The notes beneath the pieces were generated by a model. That model was not told the origin of the DNA and did no database searches. It saw only the letters and a list, made by a program, of their open reading frames with translations. Shown here piece after piece: positions 1-10,775 of a DNA stretch of 64,000 bases. The DNA is from Stomoxys calcitrans (lineage: Eukaryota; Arthropoda; Insecta; Diptera; Muscidae): contig NC_081552.1 in NCBI RefSeq assembly GCF_963082655.1, positions 190,910,075-190,974,074 of the forward strand. Direction: 5' to 3'. Both the position numbers and the translations under genes were made by a program. Numbering within the stretch: the first letter of the stretch is position 1; each line of letters starts with the position of its first letter.

Positions 1-109
1 TGCATGACAGCGTGTCGAAGATCTCATTGCATTATCGTTGAAGTGAACCCGTCTTATACACGTATCTGAGGAGGCTCCCCATAGACACATCTGCAAGTTC
101 GACGATAGC

Positions 110-1500
110 AGTGATGAATCGCCTGCCTAGGATTCAAAACCTATACCACTGTAGAACTCCCATACGTGCAGTCATAGGGTCTATCGCACAATGTCCGATT
201 ATGAATCCTGCAATCGTACTCCCGACATCTAACATCCAACCTCAGACATCTAACCTCAGATGCCCAGCCTGCAACCGCCTCCCCACTGGCCATCTACTTT
301 ACCATACTCAGTAGTTTAACAAAAGTCATGTGTGCAAGACCGACCACAGGTCTGCCTGCCGCGGAGAATCCGCTACTGATATACTCATCCGTTTTCCTAT
401 TTCCCAGAACACCCATGTATCCGGGAACTCAGGCCAACACAACGTTATGAGCCAGAAGTTCGTTCAGGACCCCAAACACAACGCCATGCACTTTGACCTC
501 ATCATTATTGAATTCAAGGTCTTGAGGGCCGCAATACTGGCAGACATCGTCCACAGTAGTCGTTGTGCGGAACTCCCATTCGCGCGGGCATATGGCCTAT
601 CGCACAATGTCCGGTTATGGCTCCTGTAATCGTACTCCGTAATCCCTTATGAAGGGTCAGCAAGTCCCGACATCCAACCTCGGACATCTAACCTCAGACT
701 CCCAGCTGCAAACGCCTCCCCACTGGGCATTTCCTTTGCCATGCTCAGTAGTTGAACAAAAGGCAAGTGTGCAAGACCGACCACAGGTCTGCCTGCCGCG
801 GAGAATCCCCAACTGATACACTCATCCGCTTTCCTATTTGCAAGAACACCCATGTGTCCGGGAATTAAGGCCAACACAACGTCATGAGCCAGGAGTTCGT
901 TCAGGACACCAAACACTTCGCCATGCACTTTGACCTCATCGTTCTTGAATTCAAGGTCTTGAGGGCCGCAATACTGTCTACATATATCCTGAGTTTCGAA
1001 GGCGGCAGGTCCATCTTCCGGATCTCGTTTGCGACCAACGTAGTGGCATTGACCTCTGTCTGAAAGAACGTGCACTCGTCCGGCTCTCTAACTGACTCCG
1101 CCTCCCACTGCTGCCCTTCGGGAAAGTGAATCCGAAACAACTCCCGAATTGGTCTCGGCGGCAGATAGTGTGAGACCTACCTTAGCCCACCACTTGAATC
1201 CATGGCCTTCAAAAAGGGGCAGTGGCAGTATCCATCTTCTCTCAGCATGCCAAGTTCCATCGGCCTTAACGGCACAGACCCGAATTAATACGTCAACAGG
1301 TTGTAAATTTAGCATCGCTTCCAGAACCGCCTGCGCTCCCGTGATGCCGATGCTGGTCAGTCTCTGTACCCTTCGAAATACCTTGGTCCATGTAGTCGTC
1401 CCCACAGCGTTCTACCATACCAGCGCTCCATATGTCTGCACTGTCACAATGGCAGTGAACATCCAGTATATCAGGTTTAACTCTCTACTTCCTACCGAAC
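110..1500 (-). pseudogene. R1/LOA-like non-LTR retrotransposon: RT C-terminus and RNase H, broken
   Basis: Read on the minus strand, 1405-1088 gives the end of a reverse transcriptase thumb-like region (VQRLTSIGITGAQAVLEAML), the type found before the RNase H domain in R1/LOA/I-group elements. 1075-647 then gives an RNase H-like end including LIPGHMGVLANRKADE, which resembles the conserved GH.G..GNE.AD block of that domain. The reading frame is broken between and within these parts, and the RNase H part is present twice (see repeat at 180-1000). No intact ORF remains. Family assignment to R1/LOA rather than I is by resemblance only. Confidence 0.65.
180..1000. repeat. Imperfect direct duplication of the RNase H segment, offset about 416-437 bp
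   Basis: The string CTATCGCACAATGTCCG occurs near 181 and 597, and the stretch starting CGACCACAGGTCTGCC occurs near 341 and 778. The two copies share most bases over several hundred positions, so one part of the retroelement was duplicated in tandem. Confidence 0.7.
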
Positions 1501-1632
1501 ACCCTTCTGCAGAAGTAGAAGACGGCACTTTTCCTCCGTATTCCTTTCCTAGGCCCAGGTATTTCGTCTCCCTTGACAACTGCAGGCTACGAGAAATGCG
1601 TTAAGGACCAACCCAAGCAAGATGGAGTTGGA

Positions 1633-1695
1633 GCTCTTCATTCGGAGCAATAAGATAAGGGATTTCAGTGTATCTTATTGCTCTGAATGAAGAGC
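1633..1695. other. 25-bp stem / 13-nt loop hairpin
   Basis: Positions 1633-1657 and 1671-1695 are inverted copies differing at one position, which would be a G-U pair in RNA from one strand. The loop is 1658-1670. It could be a tiny foldback element or a small-RNA-like hairpin; nothing shows transcription. Confidence 0.6.
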
Positions 1696-1699
1696 CATC

Positions 1700-2045
1700 G
1701 ATCATATGACAGCTATATTCAAATATGGTCTGATCTGTACCACATTTGACAGGAAGGGAAGGGGTCTAACACACTGTGCCAAATTTCATTGAATTCGGGT
1801 AATAAATGGATCTTTTATGGCCTCAATACCCTATATCGGGAGATCGGGCGGTCGGTCTATAGGGCACCTATACCCAAATATAGTCCGATCTAAACCGCAC
1901 TTCACAGAAATGAATAGGGGTGCCACTGTGCCAAATCGAAATCGGATGAAAAATTACCAACTTATTGACTCAAGTTTTTAAGTCTGAAGATCGGTCTATA
2001 TAGCGGCTATATATAACTAAAATCCGATTTTATGAGATCAGAAGG
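1700..2045 (+). repeat. 153-bp array fragment
   Basis: Two to three diverged units of the 153-bp minisatellite family, recognised by the recurring AGATCGG.CTATA..G and AAATATAGTCCGATC blocks. No head or tail is present; it runs up to the mariner derivative at 2059. Confidence 0.6.
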
Positions 2046-2058
2046 TTAGGTTTATATA

Positions 2059-2295
2059 TTGGGTTGCCCAAAAAGTAATTGCGGATTTTTTAAAAGAAAG
2101 TTAATGCATTTTTAATAAAACTTAGAATGAACTTTAATCAAATATACTTTTTTTACACTTTTTTTCTAAAGCAAGCTAAATGTAACAGCTGATAACTGAC
2201 AGAAGAAAGAATGAGATTACAGAGTCACAAGCTGTGAAAAAATTTGTCAACGCCGACTATATGAAAAATCCGCAATTACTTTTTGGGCAACCCAA
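2059..2295. mobile_element. Mariner-derived MITE (internal deletion), 237 bp
   Basis: Starts TTGGGTTGCCCAAAAAG and ends with its inverted complement, flanked by TA on both sides (2057-2058 and 2296-2297), the mariner target duplication. The interior is both terminal regions of the larger mariner copy at 9142-10409 joined together without the transposase gene. Confidence 0.9.
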
Positions 2296-2578
2296 TACAA
2301 AGAATACGAAATCATTAAAATACCCGGGTATTTACACAATTTACCAGGTAAATATCTTTTGGGTATTTACCCATCGCCCATCTCTAATATGTGTCTTTTT
2401 CCTTAATGATTCATATATGATTTTAGGAAGAGCAGATATCTCAAATATTTTTTTTTAGGGATACTTTCGAATAATGCAATTGTTGAATAAATTCTATATT
2501 CTGGCGTCTTTCCTTTCAAATGTTCCTATAGGTTTCCTAGTAACATTCCAATATCTAAAGGCCATAAGCATTACTTAC

Positions 2579-2734
2579 TTTTGTATTTTTGGATCCAGAC
2601 AGCTCAATTCTTCTAATTTTGGCAATTCAAACGTGGAAGCAAAACATTGCAAGTGTTTGTTGGCCTCCAGAGGAGAATGGATATTCATATAACATTTGGA
2701 TGGTTGCTCGAAGCATTCATCGTCGAGTTCATCG
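2579..2734 (-). CDS. Internal exon of minus-strand spectrin-repeat-like gene (acidic, Cys-containing segment)
   Basis: On the minus strand a polypyrimidine tract and CTGCAG acceptor precede position 2734, and a GTAAGT donor follows 2579. The exon begins with one base that completes the codon left open by the exon at 3745-3090 (AA|C = Asn) and then reads DELDDECFEQPSKCYMNIH in the open frame, ending in phase 2. The encoded 52 residues are acidic with several Cys; I recognise no domain. Phase compatibility, both splice sites and the lack of repeats support it as the next coding exon. Further exons must lie at lower coordinates, probably outside the window. Confidence 0.7.
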
Positions 2735-2866
2735 CTGCAGTTGGAGAAAAATGTTTTCAATTAGCAAAAGTTTGAAGGAAGCACACCTCGTATATGGGCA
2801 TTTGGGCTGGTAAACTACATGAAATCCTAGAAAACTTCTCCCAAGAAACCATGTATCTAAAATAAA

Positions 2867-2972
2867 ATCCTAATTCGCGCCTCTCGACTTGAAAATGCAA
2901 ATGCCCACGTTTGACAAAAAATAAATGCTAGGAATAAAAGCTTTTTCCAAGTCGAGAGGCGCGGATTAGGGT
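2867..2972. repeat. Foldback with 23-bp arms carrying GCGCCTCTCGACTTG
   Basis: Arms around 2869-2891 and 2949-2971 are inverted copies with one mismatch (CGCGCCTCTCGACTTG against CAAGTCGAGAGGCGCG), separated by about 57 AT-rich bases. It lies in the intron between the exons at 2734 and 3090. A small MITE is the simplest reading. Confidence 0.65.
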
Positions 2973-3089
2973 TTGAATTTTTGTTCCATGATTTCTTCGG
3001 AGAATTTTATGTAGCTTATGTTTTTGCTATGCGATTTTTAACTAATTTTTATACATACCAAAATCATCAGGCAAAATGGGGATACTTAC

Positions 3090-3745
3090 TTTTTCTTAAA
3101 TAAATTATCCGTTTCCTCGTTTAGACTTTGGCATGAACACATTCTGGTCAATTTCGGATTCCCCTCGCAACGATGGCATTCGCCAACACCTGAATCGGCG
3201 ATTTTCGAGCGACCCTCTTCTTCGTCATTATCCAACATCTCATCTTCCATGTAGTCAAGATTTCTGCTGTCGCGCCAGCATTGGCAGGTATTGGGACCGT
3301 CATAGGAACCGGTACCATAACTACTCGATCTATGGCACAATGAACGCATCTTCGGTACATCCGGAGTACTGCTAGTCATTTGAGACATAACATTTGTCGC
3401 TTTATGGGCATTGCTGGTGTTGTTGTTGTTGTAACTTAAATTTAAGCTATCAGGTTTACGTCGATTACCTCCTTCAATTATATTATCTTTGTCGCGATGT
3501 TTTTCCAAGAGGCCTTTAACTCCGTACTTTTCTGCTAATCTTTCGATTTCTTGCTGATTGCTATCATCATTAACACTATGAGTGAGGAGCTGATGCAAAC
3601 GCATTGATCCCTCAATTCTTTCTCGTGCATTTTCAAGCTTTTCAGCAAAATTGTCAAGAGCTTGTCGTAGATGTATGGCACTATCCTGTAGTGAGTCCAT
3701 ATTGGCAGCAGCAACATGTAGGTCACGACCTTTGGCCAAGTTTTT
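3090..3745 (-). CDS. Internal exon, spectrin-repeat-like coiled coil followed by low-complexity region
   Basis: On the minus strand a CTTTCACAG acceptor precedes 3745 and a GTAAGT donor follows 3090; the 656-bp exon opens in phase 0 and closes in phase 2. The first ~80 residues (KNLAKGRDLHVAAANMDSLQ and on) form heptad-rich helices like the second and third helices of a spectrin repeat, with NFAEKLENARERIEGSMRLH typical of these repeats. The remainder is Asn/Ser-rich, contains an acidic block (EDEMLDNDEEEG) and a Cys-rich tail, and has no recognised fold. This resembles the linker after the spectrin repeats of SEC14/spectrin/Dbl-type RhoGEFs (MCF2L, PLEKHG4, Trio relatives) or SESTD1, but no DH or PH domain is visible here, so the name is left open. 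The codons read through without stops, unlike the surrounding repeats. Confidence 0.75.
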
Positions 3746-3799
3746 CTGTGAAAGATACAAAAAATTAGGCATCATGAATAACGAAATTTTTCTTTGAAT

Positions 3800-4290
3800 A
3801 ATTACTTCGATTTGAATCTCAGATTCGTTCCCAATGTGTCTACGTGTCTTGGTTTCAGACTTCTGTGTTCTACTCTCACTTATCCTTCATTTGAGACCCA
3901 TATTTTCAGGGGTGGCAAATATATCCTGTTTAAGGGTTGCCGCCTCGCAGATGGAGTGCCCCCATATATTTGGTCTCAAAAGGTGATACCGAAATTGTGC
4001 TTCAGTCCCAAACACTTTTTATTTTAGCCCTTTATTTTCATGTCCTCTTTGAGGGTTTTTAGCAGATGGAGCAACCCCAGACACTTGGTTCTGACAGTGG
4101 CAGACTTGTGCCATTTGAAAGATCATGCTACACAGATGGATCAAAGCTCGTCGGCGTTGGCGTTGACAAATGTTTTATTTTCATGTCCTCTTTGAGGGTT
4201 TTTAGCAGATGGAGCAACCCCAGACACTTGGTTCTGACAGTGGCAGATTTGTGCCATTTGAAAGATCATGCTACACAGATGGATCAAAGC
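3800..4290. repeat. Repeat-derived sequence with 143-bp direct duplication
   Basis: 3800-4030 contains diverged pieces of the 131-bp array family (TTTCATTTGAG, CCCATAT). A segment starting TTTATTTTCATGTCCTC and ending GGATCAAAGCT is present twice, near 4030-4150 and 4172-4291. Confidence 0.5.
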
Positions 4291-4700
4291 TAGAGGTCAG
4301 AGTGGTCCTACATTGAGAACCCAGGGACTGAGATCTGTTTTCGACTGCCTGACCACAATACGGTCTGGCAGGCGGAGATCCTGGTGGTAACGGAATACGT
4401 TAGGTGGTATGATGTTAACGCGAGGGCGTCGAGTGTGAACATCTTTACAGAGAGTAAACTGGCCATGAGCGCAATAATAACGGTAAGGTCACGAACCGTC
4501 GTGAAGTACAAAAAAGGATATTAACAACTTCTCTGAGGATGGCACGATCCGCATAGTTTGGTTGCCGAATCAGGGGAGCAAGGACGAATGAAAGAGCAGA
4601 CCATTTTGCAGTGAAGGCCAGAGGACTACTGACAATAAACTTGATAACCCTAATCCTTTCGGGTCGACGCAGTTCGAGTTAAGAGCTTGGGAGTCGAATG
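4122..4700 (+). pseudogene. RNase H fragment of R1/LOA-like retrotransposon
   Basis: The plus strand reads YTDGSK at the start of the segment and, with frame changes, an IENPGTEICFRLPDHNTVW-like stretch and an ASSVNIFTESKLA-like stretch. The same RNase H motifs occur on the minus strand at 20700-20900. Frameshifts and stops show it is dead. Confidence 0.6.
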
Positions 4701-4794
4701 CGTATTAAGCACTGTGGAACAGCAAAACGGTCGTTAGGTGGAAGAAAATCCTATCGGGAGCAACGAGTCATGAGAAGATGAAGCTATAACTGAA

Positions 4795-6940
4795 AGGAAT
4801 AGCCTCAAAAACGGCTGAACCGATTTTCTTGAAATTTTCACAGATGGTGCATAATGATTCCGTGGTGAAAATAGGGTACTACATTTTTTGTTATCTGAAG
4901 GGAGAGCGGACCCTCCCCCTTACCATAATTTTCAAAAACGCCAGATCTCGGTGATGGATGGTAACCTAAAAACAAAAATTTTGTATCTAAATTTCGGATG
5001 CCGCCCCACCCCCAAAACCTACCAAATATATATAAAGACCAATCACGACAATATGGAATTCAAATGAAAGGTATTTTAGATAAGAAAACTTATCTGATAT
5101 CCAATTATCGAACTAAGTGTTTGGGGGACCACCTCAACCCCCAAAGCACCCCTAAATTGGACATATTTTACGATCATGGCAATATGGGACTCAAATGAAA
5201 GGTATTTGCAAGAAGAATACGAATCTGATATCCAAATGTGGGTCCAAGTTTCTGGGGGTCCTCCCCTTCCAAAAAATACCGTTCAAACAGGACTTATTTA
5301 CTGACCATGGCAATATGGGGACAAATAAATGATATTTGAGAGTAGAGAACGATGCTGATTTACTTTCAGGGCTAAGTGTTTTGGGGGACCACCCCACTCC
5401 CCAAAACACACCTAAATCGGACATATTCGCCGACCTGGTCAGTGTGGGGCTCAAATGAAAGGTATTACTCAATACCTTTTTCGGGACCAATTTTCTGGGG
5501 GTCTACTCCTTCCCCAAAACAAACACCAATTATTTACTGACCATTGCAATATGGAGCTTAAATAAACATATTCGCAGCCCCTTCCCCAAAACACCCCACA
5601 AAGAGCCATATTTACCGACCATGGCAATATGTGGCTCAAATGAAAGGTATTTGAGATAAGAAAACAAATTTGATAACCTACTTTGGGGCCAAGTGTTGGG
5701 GGGACGTCTCATCCCATAAACTCCCTTAAACCAATGGCAACATGGCGCTTTTATAACTGGTATGGTATATTAGAGTAGGGCTAAGTGTTTGGGGGACCAC
5801 CTCCGAAAAAACCGCTAAATCAGACATATATATTTATCGATCATGGCAATATGGGACTCTATTGAAAGACATTTGGGAGTTAAGCACGAAATTCATACCC
5901 ACTTTCAGTTCCACATTTCTGGTCCTGAAATGGTCGACATTATGGGGCTCAAACAAAACCGTGTTCTAGCACGATGCTGATATTATTTCAAGGTCCACTC
6001 CCTAAACTCCCTTCAAACCAGCCATGTTTGCCCACTATGACAATAAATAATGGGTATTTGAAAGTAGAAAACGATATCCAATTTTGAGGCCAAGTGTTTT
6101 GGGGGTCGTCGTCTCACCCAATAAACTCCCCTAAACCAATGGCAATTGGGGCTCAAATGAAAGAAATTTGAAAGTAGAGCACGATGCTGATATTTTTTCA
6201 GGGCTAAGTGCGTGGGTGGCCGCCCCAACCTACATACCCCCCAAAATGGACATATTTGTGATTTATGGCAATAAGAGACTCAAATCTGATATCTGTTTTA
6301 TGGCAAAGTGTTTCAGGGACGCCTCATCTCATAAACTTCCCTAAACCGCACATATATACCGTCTATAGCAATATGTAGCTTAAATGTGTTTTTTTGGAGA
6401 AGGGTATGAATCTGATATCCACTTTTAGGGCAAAGGGTTTAGCTACTCCAACCCACCACCAAAACCAAGAGAATGAAGTAGGTACCCTCCCCTTACCCTT
6501 TTTACAAAAACGCCAGATTTCGGAGATGGATGGAGCGATTTACCCAAAATTTAGTTTGTTTATAATAACTCAAAAACAGAAATTTGGTATACGTATTTAT
6601 GGTGGAATGTCTAGGCCGGCCGCCCACCCTCAAAGCCCGCCAAATGAAAAAGGCAATATTAGACTCAAAGGAAAGGTATTTGGGACTAGAGAACGAATCT
6701 GAAACATGGGGGTCCAGCTCACCCCCAGACCGGATATATTTACCGACCAAAGCAATATAAACCTCTAATGAACGAAATTTGGGAGTGGACCACCAATATG
6801 ATATCCACATTAGGGCGAAATATCTGAAAGGCCGTTCTAGCACCCTCAAACAGGTCTTTTTCCTGACCGTCCCCGTATAGAGCTCAGATAAAATAAGAGA
6901 ATGAAAGAAGGCACAGCGGAGCGGGCCCTGTCCAGCTAGT
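4795..6940 (+). mobile_element. 131-bp array element, near-complete copy
   Basis: Left end carries CTCAAAAACGGCTGAACCG and TTTTCACAGATGG; right end carries GAAAGAAGGCACAGCGGAGC and stops at AGCTAGT. In between, blocks such as CAATATGG(G)ACTCAAATGAAAGGTATT and GGGGGACCACC recur. I measured spacing of the CAATATGG block at 131 and 131 bp (5049, 5180, 5311), with later units deleted or rearranged. The same ends occur at 46790-48774 and, inverted, at 43195. No coding capacity; the mobilising enzyme is unknown. Confidence 0.7.
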
Positions 6941-6995
6941 TTGGATATAACTATAGATATAGCAGTGGAGTCATAATGAAATACTATGATAATTA

Positions 6996-7220
6996 TTGGG
7001 TTGCCCAAAAAGTAATTGCGATTTTTTTAAAAGAAAGTAAATGCATTTTTAATAAAACTTAGAATGAACTTTAATCAAATATACTTTTTTTCTAAAGCAA
7101 GCTAAAAGTAACAGCTGATAACTGACAGAAGAAAGAATGCAATTAGAGAGTCACAAGCTGTAAAAAAATTTGTCAACGCCGACTATATGAAAAATCCGCA
7201 ATTACTTTTTGGGCAACCCA
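6996..7220. mobile_element. Mariner-derived MITE, about 225 bp
   Basis: TTGGGTTGCCCAAAAAG start, matching inverted end, TA at 6994-6995 and 7221-7222. Interior is the joined ends of the mariner at 9142 with a further small deletion relative to the copy at 2059. Confidence 0.9.
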
Positions 7221-7289
7221 TATATGCCATTGATTTATAGATGTCAATTACAATAGTTTTATGAGTAAACTTTGAAATATATAATCGAA

Positions 7290-7891
7290 CATTTAATAAT
7301 TGCGCCTCCAGAGGCTCAGGAAGTCAAATTGGGAAATCGTTTTATATGGCAGCTATATCAGGTTATGAACCAATTTGGATCATGCTTGGCACAGTTATTA
7401 AAAGGCAAAACAAACCCCAAAGTGGAAAATTTCAGCCAAATCTGATAAGAATTGCGTCCTCTTGAAGCTCAAGAAGTCTTATCTGGATATCGGTTTATAT
7501 GGCAGCCATATCAGTTTATGAACCGATTTGAATCATACTTGGCAGGCAACGTACCAAATATCAGGCGAATCTAATAAAAATTGCGCACTCTAGAAGTCAA
7601 ATCGGGTATCGGGATATCGGGTTATACGCCAGCTGTATAGATTATGGACTGATTTGGCCCATTTACATCCCAACCGACCAACACTAATATTTGTGCAATA
7701 TTTTAAGCGCCTAGCTTTGCTCCTTCGAAAGTTAATGTGCTTTCGACAGACGGATATGGATAGATCGACTTAAAATGTCATGGCGATCAAGAATATATAT
7801 ACTAAATGGGGTCTTAGACGAATATTTCGAGGTGTTCCAAGCGGAATGATGAAATAAGTATACCCCCATCCTATGGTGGATGATATAAAAA
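7290..7891 (+). mobile_element. 153-bp array element, headless, with tail
   Basis: Two to three units with TTTTATATGGCAGCTATATC followed by the family tail: a GACAGACGGATATGGATAG block, AAGAATATATATACT, GTTCCAAGCGGAATGA and a terminal CCATCCTATGGTGGATG hairpin. It ends about 50 bp from the exon at 7945, inside the intron of the minus-strand gene. Confidence 0.75.
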
Positions 7892-7944
7892 GAACAACTT
7901 AACGCAACATTCCTGTGCTGGTGCAGGCTGGGTAGCATACTTAC

Positions 7945-8070
7945 CATGGATATGAAATAATATTTTTCAAATTCGTGTTCCCTTTCTTTCATTGGAGTAT
8001 CCAAATCCAATTCCAGATTAATGAAACGTTGTAGGCATTCGCTACCATCATTTGTTATCCATGAAGTCAC
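7945..8070 (-). CDS. Internal exon, spectrin-repeat-like (first helix)
   Basis: On the minus strand a TTATTTTCAG acceptor precedes 8070 and GTAAGT follows 7945. The 126-bp exon is exactly 42 codons in phase 0, starting VTSWITNDGSECLQRFINLE and ending FEKYYFISM. The Trp followed by a Leu/Phe pattern and the HEFEKYY segment resemble helices A-B of a spectrin repeat. Joined in phase to the exon at 3745 it continues through KNLAKGRDLH, giving one continuous repeat. Upstream exons and the start codon were not found. The 4.2-kb intron between these exons is filled with array elements and a MITE. Confidence 0.7.
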
Positions 8071-9037
8071 CTGAAAATAAAAAATAATAAATTTAGTAGA
8101 GTTTGTTATTTTCTTTAAATACTTGTAGTAAACTGAAAATCGTACAATATTCGTAACCTTACCTACGAGCAAAACAATAATACGTTTGACATAAACGAAA
8201 TTTTCGCCAAGTGAACTTCTTTTCTGAAAAACGTTTCACTTTGTTTACGATAAAAGTACATGTTTTTGCGATAAACTCTTGCAAGGATTTGTGACAAATA
8301 TAAAGTTGTTTTATCCTGACAATAACTTTAATTCTTTATATAGAACATGCTATTTGGGGTTTTAACAAGTGTTTCTTTATTTATAAATTAATTTAACGTC
8401 AAACGTTTAAAAGGCATTGTTTTGTATTTAGTATTGGAACATGATTCAAACTCAAATTTTTACGAACTATAAGCAGATCTCAGTTGATTATTCAAACTCT
8501 CTCAGAGTATATTTGGATTAATTTCAATGTTATGATACTAAAAGCCTACCATTTACGCACAACCCATTATGGTTTTATATTATGATCGTTATGTTATATA
8601 TAAAAAAGAAAAAATTGTTCCTGTTGTTATTTTTGTATATTTAAATACCTTCTTTGTGATGCATATTGCATAAATGTTACCAAACAATGTATGTGCTTTA
8701 ATAATACTTGCTCTGTTTTCACGTACCTGGCAGCCATTTGTGTGTTGTTCTAATGATTTTTATCATTGGACATACCAGCATTTTTGTAACGAAACTTTAA
8801 AAATGTAAACTTTCCGAGTTCATAAAAAATCAACTTTTATATGTAATTATATTACGATTCCTTAAATTTTGTCCAATTTTTTAGAAAATTTGGTTGAAAA
8901 TGTTTTGGCCACCAGTTTGCTTGGAAATATGTTCCGACCTGTGCCAAACTCGCCAAAATTCACTGTTCAAAATTTTAGCAAAATCGGGTGACAGATGGGT
9001 CTTTTATGATTTCAACAGTACGTACATAATAATGTGC
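8071..9037. other. AT-rich non-coding sequence
   Basis: No exon with usable splice sites or recognisable protein. The last part (about 8890-9030) has array-like remnants such as GGAAATATGTTCCGACCTG and AAAATCGGGTGAC. Confidence 0.5.
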
Positions 9038-9141
9038 AATAGAGTGAGTAAAAACGGAGCCCCCAACGTTGACAACCCACGCAAACGAAAAAGAACCGCA
9101 CCCTTTATAGAGAAGGTGCAGTATACGTGCTGGCGGATGTA

Positions 9142-10409
9142 TGGGTTGCCCAAAAAGTAATTGCGGATTTTTTAAAAGAAAGTAAATGCATTTTTAATAA
9201 AACTTAGAATGAAATTTAATCAAATATATAATTGCCATTTTGTTCGATAACCTTTTGCCATCTTCCTGGCAAATTTAGTATTTCACGCTCATAGAACTTC
9301 TGGCCTTTATCTGCAAAAAACTGAACCAAGTGCGATTTTATAGCCTCATCATTGCCGAAAGTTTTACCATTTAAGGAGTTCTGCAAAGATCGAAATAAAT
9401 GGTAGTCTGATGGTGCAAGGTCGGGGCTTTATGGTGGATGCATCAAAAGTTCCCAGCCAAGCTCACTCAGTTTTTGGCGAGTGACCAAAGATGTGTGCGG
9501 TCTAGTGTTGTCCTGGTGGAAGATGACACCTTTACGATTGACCAATTCTGGTCGCTTCTCCTTGATGGCTGTATTCAATTTGTCCAATTGTTGACAGTAA
9601 ACATCCGAATTAATCGTTAGGTTCCTTGGAAGCAGCTCAAAATGTACCACACCCTTCCAATCCCACCAAACAGACAGCATAACCTTCTTTTGGTGGATAT
9701 CAGCCTTTGAAGTGGTTTGAGCTGGTTCACCATGCTTGGACCATGATCGTTTTCGACTAACGTTGTTGTAAACAATCCATTTTTCATCTCCAGTTATGAT
9801 TGGTTTTAAAAACGGATCGAATTCATTGCGTTTAAGGTGCATATCACAAGCGTTGATTCGGTTTGTTAAATGAATTTCTTTCAATACATGTGGTACCCAA
9901 ATATCAAGCTTTTTATGTGATAATGAACGGTTGATTTTGGTATATTTAACTTCTCTCCTATCTCACGCTCAGTTACATGACGATCCAATTCGATTAATGC
10001 TTTGATTTGGTCATCATCAACTTCATGTGGCCGACCTGAATGTGGCTCATCTTTAAGTGAAAAATCTCCAGAACGGAATTTGCGAAACCAATTTTGACAC
10101 TGTCTTCTTTTAAGGCTTTATCACCATACACATCTCGTAACTTTTTAGCAACCTGCTCTGCGTTTTTTCCTTTACGGAAATAATAAAGTAAAATATGACG
10201 AAAATGCTCCTTTGTGGGCTCCATATTAAAATTGACGCCAAACAAACAAATGTAAACAAAATTTCGCGCACTTTTTTTCTAAAGCAAACTAAAAGTAACA
10301 GCTGATAACTGACAGAAGAAAGAATGCAATTACAGAGTCACAAGCCGTTGAAAAATTTTGTCAACGCCGACTATATGAAAAATCCGCAATTACTTTTTGG
10401 GCAACCCAA
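9142..10409 (-). mobile_element. Near full-length mariner transposon, 1.27 kb
   Basis: Both terminal inverted repeats (TGGGTTGCCCAAAAAG and its complement) are present, with TA at 9140-9141 and 10410-10411. The host retroelement sequence resumes exactly after the right TA, so the target duplication is clean. Left terminus lacks one T compared with the MITEs. Size matches normal mariners (~1.28 kb). It is the longest relative of the MITEs at 2059, 6996, 14511 and 16358. Confidence 0.93.
9216..10224 (-). pseudogene. Mariner transposase, inactivated
   Basis: The minus-strand frame starts MEPTKEHFRH at 10224, with the helix-turn-helix region of mariner transposases. The frame is lost around 10080, where GFANSVLEIFHLKM replaces the expected continuation, and is open again from 9884. 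The DDE core shows the first Asp in GDEKW, WW(D) in the middle, and the second Asp in FHQDNTRPH. After HPP the expected Tyr codon is a TAA stop at 9431-9429; downstream sequence still reads SPDLAPSDYHLF, holding the third Asp. Natural stop is TAA at 9218-9216. One frameshift plus one nonsense change make it non-functional. The MLSVWWDWKGVVHFELLPR segment places it among mariner elements rather than Tc1; subfamily not determined. Confidence 0.9.
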
Positions 10410-10497
10410 TATTAGAGAAGTACAAGACAGATATTACCGCCTTACAGTAAGTGCGATGGACTGGGAATGGCGTCACTACAACACCAAACGGTGACGA

Positions 10498-10775
10498 ACT
10501 ATACTGGCTGGCTCAATTACGTTCCGGCAGATGCAGCCGTCTCAATTCCTACAGAGCTAGGTTTGATGCCGACGTGCAAGATGTATGTCCCGATTGTAAC
10601 CAGGGACCGCACGATACACGTCACCTGTTTAACTGCCCGGCCAGACCCACTCGACTCAGACCCAGATCCCCGTGGACGCACCCCATCGTAGTCGCAGAGT
10701 TCCTGGGTCTTGACACTTTACAGAATCAAGCAGACTAAAGATAGACACAATAAACTGCTACAACAACAACAATGA
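10498..10775 (+). mobile_element. 5'-truncated jockey-like non-LTR 3' end
   Basis: Encodes the C-terminal Cys/His motif of a non-LTR polymerase (VCPDCNQGPHDTRHLFNCPA), followed by a short 3' UTR ending in TGCTACAACAACAACAA, a (CAA)n tail. It interrupts the endonuclease coding sequence of the host retroelement; compared with the uninterrupted copy at 45437 the break falls between the GAAGCCCTAT- and TTTATAG-equivalent blocks. A decayed relative is at 46555-46785. Confidence 0.75.

Noticed and set aside
6502..7008. 168-residue minus-strand frame
   Set aside because: Spans the right end of the 131-bp array element and runs into the mariner MITE.
8700..8745. Possible first exon on the minus strand (ATGGCTGCCAG before GTACGTG)
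   Set aside because: Joining it to the exon at 8070 in the resulting phase gives an immediate stop.
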